From Pelargonium nanum (lineage: Eukaryota; Streptophyta; Magnoliopsida; Geraniales; Geraniaceae): a stretch of 27,237 nt of DNA. The position numbers and the translations under genes are program-made. This document shows positions 20,041-27,237 of the stretch, one piece after another (positions within the stretch are counted from its first letter, which is position 1; each line of letters begins with the position of its first letter). The notes beneath the pieces were generated by a model, which ran no database searches, was not told where the DNA came from, and saw nothing but the letters and a program-made list of their open reading frames with translations. The stretch is from the NCBI GenBank assembly GCA_036897485.1, contig JAYMTF010001016.1, positions 1-27,237 on the forward strand, in the 5' to 3' direction.

Positions 20041-20880
20041 AGAGCCCTGAGGCGGAGTTGGAGGCTTTGGTTCTAGAGAGTGGAGCCGGATGCTTGATAT
20101 CTTACTTTTATATTCTAAGAACCTACACAAAAGTAACAAATAAATATGTAGAGACTCGGGTGTGTCCTTGAGAATCCGTCTCGGACGTGGGAGTAAAATT
20201 CTAATTTGGGAAAAATCTAAGCCAGACTCGTTAGGAAGGACTCTAGATAGATAAAGTTTCTATGTAAAATGTGGGATCCCTCATCTCTCCAAGAATGAGT
20301 ATTTATTCTTACAAACCAACATTTCCACATGTCGTCATGTTGTTGGTTGTTGGTCGTGTGGGGTTCGCTTCAAGAACCACTCGGGTGTTGGAGTTCTAAC
20401 CTTTCGGACGCACTGCTCATGAGCGTTAGATGAGCTTTGAATTGTTTTTAATTTTTATGCCCTTAAAGCATTGTAGGGTGGATTGGAGCCCCTAGAAGCC
20501 TCTACAATTTCAGTTAGCCTCCTATTGTCCTAATACGACAGGGAGCCTTGTAGGTGATCTGACGAGTCTAGGATCTTGGGGGTGACTATGGAGGCGGGGA
20601 GTCTTAGAAGCTTTTTTTTTTGTGTGTGGAGACTATGTGTTGATGAGAAGTGATGAGCTCTCCTTGTGACTTAGAGCTCTCTTGTAGATATTAAATGTTT
20701 AGAAGAGGTAGAGAGATCTCCTTGTGAATTGGAAATCTCTTGTGGAATCTAAGTGTTGATGAGATGTGAGGAGATATTCTTGTGACTTGGAACTCTCGTA
20801 TAGAGGCAAAATGTTGTGGTCCTCCTCGAGCCCTTTAGAAGCCTCCATTATGGTCATGTTTTCTCAAACGAATGGGGCTT
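20041..20880. other. Unclassified repeat-like DNA
   Basis: This GC-richer stretch between XTH and bZIP has no credible open frame. It resembles decayed LTR-retroelement or other repeat sequence (many GGAG/GAGCC words, a T9 run at about 20612-20621). No paired long repeats are in the window. Its right part holds the 60-bp tandem array listed separately. Confidence 0.35.
20637..20812 (+). repeat. Three imperfect 56-60-bp tandem repeats
   Basis: Units start at 20637, 20697 and 20753. Each follows the plan GTGTTGATGAGA..., GAGATCTCCTTGTGA, CTTGGAACTCTCTTGTAGA, then a short AT-rich end. The middle unit is more diverged and shorter (56 bp). Units 1 and 3 are closest to each other. Confidence 0.75.
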
Positions 20881-21938
20881 TAGCGAGGAACACGTCGGAC
20901 GATCAATGAGCAAGGAGCGAGCGGATTGCACTTAATTAAGCAATAATGCCGCATCATGAACTTTTGAGGTAGCAACATTGATGGAACAACAGGAGCTACT
21001 TTTCTTGGCTTGTTTTGGGGTACTATCATGTCATTGCTATTGAGGCCGCGACATTGATGGACCAACAAAAACACTTCTTTTGCACTCCGATAATTCCTTT
21101 TGTGCAACATGAACTCATTTTCTTGGAACGGGAACGCCTTTGCAGGGCTCCGTTCGGGGCACCTTTGAGTAGCTCCGATGGGGGAATATTTGGAGTGGTC
21201 CGAATGAAGAATTGTAACCAAATTAAATTCGAACGAGTGAACAAAGGTTGCTTATCACAACTATATAGATTCTTTTGTTCAGCATACATTTGTGTGAAAC
21301 ATTATCAAACGCAACTATAGACTCCATATTATGTAAATTAAAATTGATCAAAAGCAAAATCTGGCATTGAGCGATCGCAGTGTTTTCTCTCCTACAGGAA
21401 AGGAATTTGCAAGTATCGAAATAATCCTTTGACTTTCTCCAATCTTGCAATGATTACATCACAATTTAGCTTCACCTCACCAAACCGGAAGAAAACGCTA
21501 AAAACAGAAGACAACTAATACCCTTGTAGGAAATTGAGCAAACTAAAAAACAATGCAGCTGCGAATGGCATATAGAAGATATAATTACAGCATAATTAAG
21601 TTCATTAATAGTCGCAGAATTACATATTCTTTACCCATATTTTCAATACAGACAACCAGCCAAAAGATAAGTGTGAACACTTACAAATATGAAAACAGAT
21701 CACACCTTGGCGCGGCACGCAGCTTTTCACATTCTAAATACCATCCCCTCCTACGTTCTTCAAACTCAGTTAAAATCACAAACAAATTGATGGTATGAAA
21801 TAAGGATATCCCTAAAAACTACAGAGGTCAGCTTTCAATAAAATTTAAGGCTACAATGCTACGCAAAAATAAGGATTTCCTGTTTGCTAAATTGGTTAGA
21901 TTATGCTCCCATAATAGAAGTCGAATGAAGCTTTAATC
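20881..21938. other. Spacer downstream of the bZIP gene
   Basis: No gene could be supported. An imperfect direct repeat (GAGGTAGCAACATTGATGGAACAACA at 20966 and GAGGCCGCGACATTGATGGACCAACA at 21042, offset 76 bp) lies in the left half. The right end, from about 21600, should include the bZIP 3' UTR, which is read on the minus strand. Confidence 0.45.
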
Positions 21939-24900
21939 TTAGTGACCACCCTGCACAAGCTCTGTTTGCCCAGTCGGTTGAGTATCATTGCTCATATGTT
22001 GCTCATTCCTCCTGAGATCTTCATGTCCGGGAACCTCCCCTAGCCTCTCCTGCATATACAAAGTTTTTTGTTCAAAAAGAGAGCTCTTCAAGATGTCAAT
22101 TAACTTTACTATTGCTATAATCCTAAAGTTCCTAAAAGTCTGCATTCATACAATTTGGACACACTACCTTGAGGGAGGCATTTTCTGAAAGAAGCTGCTC
22201 GTACTCACTCCTGATGCGGGTTACTTCTGATCTAAGCGTGGCATTTTCTTCTTTTAGAGCTTCAGCACGCTGGGCAAGCTCATCACATTCCGCCTGACTC
22301 AGAATATGCATATTAATCCAATCAGTTCATGGGAAGATAAGTCATGGTATTTAGCTAAAAAGAAAAAACAGATTCTCGTAACCTGTTTACGCAGCCTTGA
22401 CCGGCGAGCAGATTCTCTGTTTGATTGCTTCCTCCTCTGTCTTTTGAGCTCTCTCTCATCCTGAATCCACAAATAAGTTCAGGCAGTGTAAATAATAATA
22501 GCATGTGTAAAACTGATGGAGGCAACAAACAATAATGCTAACTAAATTAAACCAAGGTTAAATGTGGAAAACAGGTGACAACTTCGGAAGTAATACCAAC
22601 AAACAAACAAACCCCATCCCTACCACTTCTCTGTCACTGATACACCACAACACATGCAGCTGTTCAATATATTCTATTAAAAAAGGTTAAGGGACTTGAG
22701 CAGAAAATAAGGAGCATAATACTTGGAGATGCAGTTAAAATATTGTAAGAGCTGGTTTGACATCCAGCTAGTGTAAACATGTTCAAACTGCAACATTTGT
22801 TGTTCTATGTCTCCAGGTTTGAGTGAGAGATCAAGTATCTAAACTTGTGGGGTTAACTGAGCATATTATGTGGAAGGGGATAGGACTTGCTTATTTAATG
22901 GGTTAAGACTAACAAGTAAGAAATCAATGAACTCAAACTAAGATAATTGAATTTTAAGTTAAGTTGTTCTATGGGTAGTAACCTGCAGCCAAAGTTGTGA
23001 TTGTACACTATCCCGTGATCCAGGAGTAACAACTCCTGCAACTGGCGTAGACGAAACTTTCCCACGCACTGCAGGAATGCCAGAAGTTGGAGAACCCCAA
23101 TAATCCATCCCAATATTTAAGTTTGTGGTAGGACCAGGAACTGCTCCTGGAGCACCGGCAGCTGACATTGGCATGATGGTCAATTGATTGACCATGTGAG
23201 GTGTAGTTGACCCTCCATTTTGAGAACCATGCAAGGAGCTGCCGTTCTGAGATGCTTCAGCTGTAACATAGACATCATATAATAAAAAAATTATTGTTGC
23301 GTATCATGGTCAATGCATTGACTACATTAAAACAAAACAAAAAAAGAAGTAAAATAATCAAACCTTCCATAGAATCTTGCCTGGATCCTGACTTCATCTG
23401 TGAGTCCTGCACATAACCAAGAAAGTCAGATATGACATTTGCAACATCAGACAAATCAATAAAAAGCACTAGAGGAGAATAACAAGTACTCAGTCTTTTA
23501 TATTCATTTTCCCATTAACACATGACAGACAAAAAGGTTAAAATGCACTAACACCCCCAGGTCAAGTGATTTGCACATAGATTAGAATAGATATGCAAAA
23601 AGGGAGTCTTGAAACTAACTGCCATGTCTAATACTGCTAATGTCTATATGTCAAAAAGCAGAACTACACCTAGTCTTTTAACAAAATAAGTACTCCCTCC
23701 GTCCCAATATAAATGTCCTAATTTCCATTTGAGAAAAATTAAGGAAAAGTTAGTGTTGTATATTTCCTCATGTATCCTCAAGAACATGTGTTGTAACAAA
23801 TTAGGGATAATAGCTGACTTATTATAGGGATACTGCATAACTAACTTCCTAAAAGAAAAAAGAGGACACTCATTTTGGGACATAAATACAAGAGAAACAT
23901 GACACTTATTTGGGACGGAGGGAATAATATATTTTAACTCAACCCATAACCATAGCAGCAGATCTATTGCTTCACTAGAATCTATTGCTTAGAAAGGGTC
24001 AAACATGATCTCAGGGATCATAGAGTGAAGCAAAAAAAATGTACAGCTTCCAGAGAAATTGTGTTCAGAAGAGATAGATTCCGATGAGTAGATCAATTAC
24101 AAATAACCACTCTGCAGGAAATGGACTAAAACAGAAACTGCTGGAATGTAATAGCACACCCAAAAAAAAAAAACAAGCATTCTTGTTTTCTTAACCAAAA
24201 AAAAAATCCACATCAACAGGTAGGAAAGGCCAGGACTACTACATGACAAATCATTCAATATTAAGTTCACAGAAACAAACCAACATGTCCGTATTCAGTT
24301 CAAGAAATGAATTAAATAGGGGGGACGAATTAAGGCAGAGCAAGGTATATATTGGAATAGACAAAGCATGATAAAGTGTACAATCCACCTAAATCAATCT
24401 ACAAAATGAATGACTTAAATGCCATGTTACTTACATTCTGAGAATTAGCATCGCTTCCTTCACTTGAACCCTCGCTGCCGCTATCAGCACTGCATACCCA
24501 GGTTTATTTCAATGTTAACCACAATATTCAAAGACAGTATGATTTAGTAATAGAGGCAATCTTTGTCAGGACAAACAACCATGAATGTATCATTGTATCA
24601 TCTAAGATGACAATGATAAATTCAAACCATTTCACTAATTTATTTAGCTTCTATTTTTTATAGCAAGAAATGGAATTATGTTAACCCCCCAAGAGAGAGA
24701 GAGAGAGAGAGAGAGTTCTTTAACAAGATAAGTGCTGCCTTTTGACTTCCCAGTGCAGCTCTTCAAATCTCAAACATAATACATACTCATCGTACCTTTT
24801 AGAATGAACTCCATTAGCAGATGCTCCTGATGCTTTACCACCTTCATTATTTTTTCCTGTGATCATGTTTAAACTCCCCAAACTTCCTTTTGATCTTTTG

Positions 24901-26291
24901 ATAGGCAATTTTTCCTTCACCTCAGATGGCTTACCCTCTACTTCTGCACTTCCAGGTGTGTTACCCTAAATTCAGATTAAAATATTATTCGTCAATAAAT
25001 CCGGGGAAGAAAGATGCAATTATGCCGTAATCAGCCACAAGATAAAGTAGGGTGGAAAACTTACAGAAGCCTCAGCGATGCCATTCGGTGAAGGCATTGC
25101 AAAAGGACTGAAAGGATAAGATCCCTATTTACCAGGAGATGGTATGCATAGTTAAAAGCATGACTAAAAATGAAAAAAGTGTGAAAATTTGGGAGGAGGA
25201 ACTAAGCACAATGAGGAAAAAAATACCGGAGGCATGGATGGATGAGCATATATCCCACCATGTGGATACATAGCAACGTATGGATGTGGAGGGGTACCAT
25301 ATGGAGGCATAATGTGCTGAAATTAATCATACATAAAACGATAACAATTAGAACCACAAAGAGGTACTAACAGAATATCAAAAGATAAAATATATCTGTG
25401 CACCGATTATACATGCATGTTATATATACATGACGAGAAAGATACAAAATATGTAAATTCCCCAAATATTTGATCGTAGTCTGATGGCACGGGCATCTAA
25501 ACAACATGCTATAAGCAATCACAAAATTTGCTTTTGGGGGGTCACTTAACATATTATAAATTAAGTAAAAGAATCACACAGTACTTATCTTTCAATATAA
25601 TTATAGTATCGCCCAATTAATGTCTATTATATAATACATGCCCTGAGCCTCACAGGGATTGATGGGCACGTGACATGAATCTTTATAATGTGAACTAAGA
25701 GAAATGATGCTAAACTAATCACAAAAACAATCTTCATGTTGATTTATACAAACCAAAACATGGCAATTTTAATATATCATGTTTGGGTGTCATAATAATG
25801 TTATGAAGGAGAAGACAAAGATGTGGTACTTAATACAAGAATCCTACTAAAAAAATAACATTATAAAACCTATATAATTAAACACATAATACCTGAACAC
25901 CCCACATATACGGGTGAGCTTGGGGGCTTGATGCCATAAACCCATGTGGAGGCATAGGAGAATATGCCTGTTGAAAAAACAACCATCCAGCATAAAAGAT
26001 TACATACAAAGTGAGGGCTGACCTGAACTAATAAAAGCAATCTGAGCATGTTTTTCTATCGAACCTGAAACCCTGGCCAATCTGGATTAACTGCACCTGT
26101 GCTTGTATTTGGTGGAGACTGTTCCTGAAAAAATGCATGGTTGATGAAGAAAATTAAAATTTTCCCATTTTAGCGTAATTTTTGCATAACTCACACAGTG
26201 ATAAATTCACTTCTCTAATGCACACCTGCGTAGTAGGTGGAGTCTTTGGCTCATCCTTCTTTGACGCTTTATCCGTCTCATTACTACCCAT
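21939..26291 (-). CDS. BZIP68: G-box-binding bZIP transcription factor (bZIP16/bZIP68 type)
   Basis: Nuclear bZIP of group G. Twelve exons on the minus strand, 5' to 3': 26226-26291, 26065-26124, 25893-25967, 25227-25316, 25065-25124, 24796-24965, 24435-24489, 23364-23406, 22983-23260, 22383-22460, 22168-22293 and 21939-22049 (TAA). All phases close, giving 403 aa (Arabidopsis bZIP16 is about 409). The N-terminal half is Pro-rich, as in GBFs ([56 protein letters not shown]). The middle has [19 protein letters not shown] and [10 protein letters not shown], both diagnostic of bZIP16/68. The basic region (about 300-325) has N313-x7-R321. Zipper positions are L331, L338, L345, I352, L359 and L366. 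Cys328, just before the zipper, matches the Cys reported as redox-sensitive in bZIP16/68. The sequence alone does not separate bZIP16 from bZIP68; the neighbours favour bZIP68. Confidence 0.96.
23693..23924. mobile_element. Stowaway-like MITE, near-intact, in a bZIP intron
   Basis: The 232-bp element has ends CTCCCTCCGTCCC and GGGACGGAGGGAA (last base mutated from G), flanked by TA on both sides (23691-23692 and 23925-23926). The 'CTCCCTCCGTCCC' terminus with a TA target is typical of Stowaway MITEs of the Tc1/mariner superfamily. There is no coding capacity. It sits in the intron between the seventh and eighth coding exons (23407-24434). Confidence 0.9.
24691..24716. repeat. (GA)n microsatellite in a bZIP intron
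   Basis: About 12 GA units lie in the intron between the sixth and seventh coding exons. Likely to vary in length among individuals. Confidence 0.9.
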
Positions 26292-27237
26292 GGTTTAAAT
26301 TGCTACCTCCAACAATTATCTCAAACCATTCTGCAAAACAAACACAGCTTAAGTCATAAAAGCTCTTCCAACTCATCAGAATTCAGCAAAACAAATATAC
26401 CTGCTCTCTTCCCATTCCATTTCCAATATATATAAAATGGTAAGAACAAACTTCAAATCTCATGCTATACTGTTCTATCAGTTTGTGTGAAATTAAATAT
26501 CCATTGCACATGCAAATACTCAAGATATTGATGATTGATAGTGAGATCGCTTTATAAGGTCCTAAACAACAAAATTAACACTCGAAGATCTTAAATTTCC
26601 AATTTCTAACCTACCCAATTATCTAGCATAACCCATAGCTTTTCTGCAACAAACCCATGTTAGCAATTCGCGTGCATAGAAATAAAAATAGAAACCCTAA
26701 AAGAAAAAATTGGGCATAATCAATGCTATATGCACAAAAAATCGTGCAACTCAGTCTGATAAAATTAAATTACCACGAAATGACCTGGAGCTTGACGAAA
26801 GAGAATTGAAATCTGATCCGCCCGAACCAAAAGAGGAAACAACTGAAGCTGCTTGATGAATGGAAATGGGAACACAGAGGTCAATCAGAGAAACAAAAAT
26901 TAGGGCAGGATTGGTTGAAGAGTAATTGACATTGGGGAAAATGGAAGAGATGAGGAATTAGGGCATGAGAAAGGGCTATTGTGGGTTAACGGATGGGTCG
27001 TCGCACGGTGTCGCTGTCCAGTTAACAGTAAAGGAGCTTCATTTCTATTTGCTCTGGAAGTGGAAAATCTCCGTCTACTCCTTTCTCCTTGAGTTTCTTG
27101 GCCCCTTTGACCCTCTCAATCTCATTTTTCTATTTCTCTTTTTTCTTCGTGTTATAATAAATAAATAAATAAAACATATTTTTTTTTTGAAGGGGAATGT
27201 TTATCTATTAATAACTGGGAAACCAAAGGAGCGTACA
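26292..27237 (-). promoter_or_regulatory. bZIP 5' UTR, probable leader intron and promoter side
   Basis: Read on the minus strand, an acceptor TTTTGCAG ends at 26331 and a candidate donor CCAG|GTCATT begins the intron at 26784. This gives a probable 454-bp leader intron. The 39 leader bases between the acceptor and the main ATG contain a minimal upstream frame, ATG GTT TGA (26329-26321). A plus-strand AAACCCTAA telo-box lies at 26692-26700 inside the presumed intron. Beyond about 26900 the promoter shows no clear TATA box. An (AATA)n run at about 27154-27174 and a T-run at 27179-27189 lie near the window edge. Confidence 0.5.

Noticed and set aside
20880-21450. Several open frames in the XTH-bZIP spacer
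   Set aside because: Both strands open over the same stretch with unrelated, featureless products. No support for a gene.
1-27237. CRISPR array, operon, prophage or other prokaryotic system
   Set aside because: The window is plainly nuclear plant DNA. No regularly spaced repeats of that kind are present.

Overview
This is nuclear DNA from a flowering plant, most likely a eudicot. The genes are intron-rich with canonical GT-AG splice sites, the introns are AT-rich, and there are plant-type MITEs and a eukaryotic tRNA with internal promoter boxes. I cannot name the species. All exon models below were made by eye, from splice signals and remembered family sequences. Every internal exon junction closes in phase.

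Layout, left to right: (1) 486-1037 (+), the 3' part of DAD1, a subunit of the ER oligosaccharyltransferase; its first exon lies upstream of the window. (2) 1856-8452 (+), complete plastid glycerol-3-phosphate acyltransferase (ATS1/GPAT type), 12 exons, 459 aa. (3) 8453-10057, ATS1 3' flank with an unexplained pair of exon-like open frames, then the leader of the next gene. (4) 10058-14468 (+), an ABHD17-type alpha/beta hydrolase, 5 exons, 380 aa, with an MGC N-terminus and a Cys-rich tail. (5) 14469-17544, a repeat-rich spacer holding a tRNA-Gln(UUG), a 140-bp tandem duplication and a decayed MITE. (6) 17545-19663 (-), a group III xyloglucan endotransglucosylase/hydrolase (XTH30-like), 4 exons, 327 aa, with a CACTA-type nonautonomous element in intron 3. 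(7) 19664-21938, a spacer with unclassified repetitive DNA. (8) 21939-26291 (-), a G-box-binding bZIP factor of the bZIP16/bZIP68 type, 12 coding exons, 403 aa, with a Stowaway-like MITE in an intron and a probable 5' UTR intron.

The genes do not form a pathway. They act in ER N-glycosylation, plastid lipid synthesis, probable protein depalmitoylation, cell-wall remodelling and transcription. What joins them is history: from memory, the same five families lie in the same order on Arabidopsis chromosome 1 (bZIP68 At1g32150, XTH30 At1g32170, an alpha/beta hydrolase At1g32190, ATS1 At1g32200, DAD1 At1g32210). This looks like a conserved ancestral block that has lost or gained some intervening genes.

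I found no convincing new biological system. The points most worth a second look are the exon-like frames after ATS1, the duplicated splice-donor segment in the hydrolase gene, the CACTA element in the XTH intron, and one MITE family present at three stages of decay.
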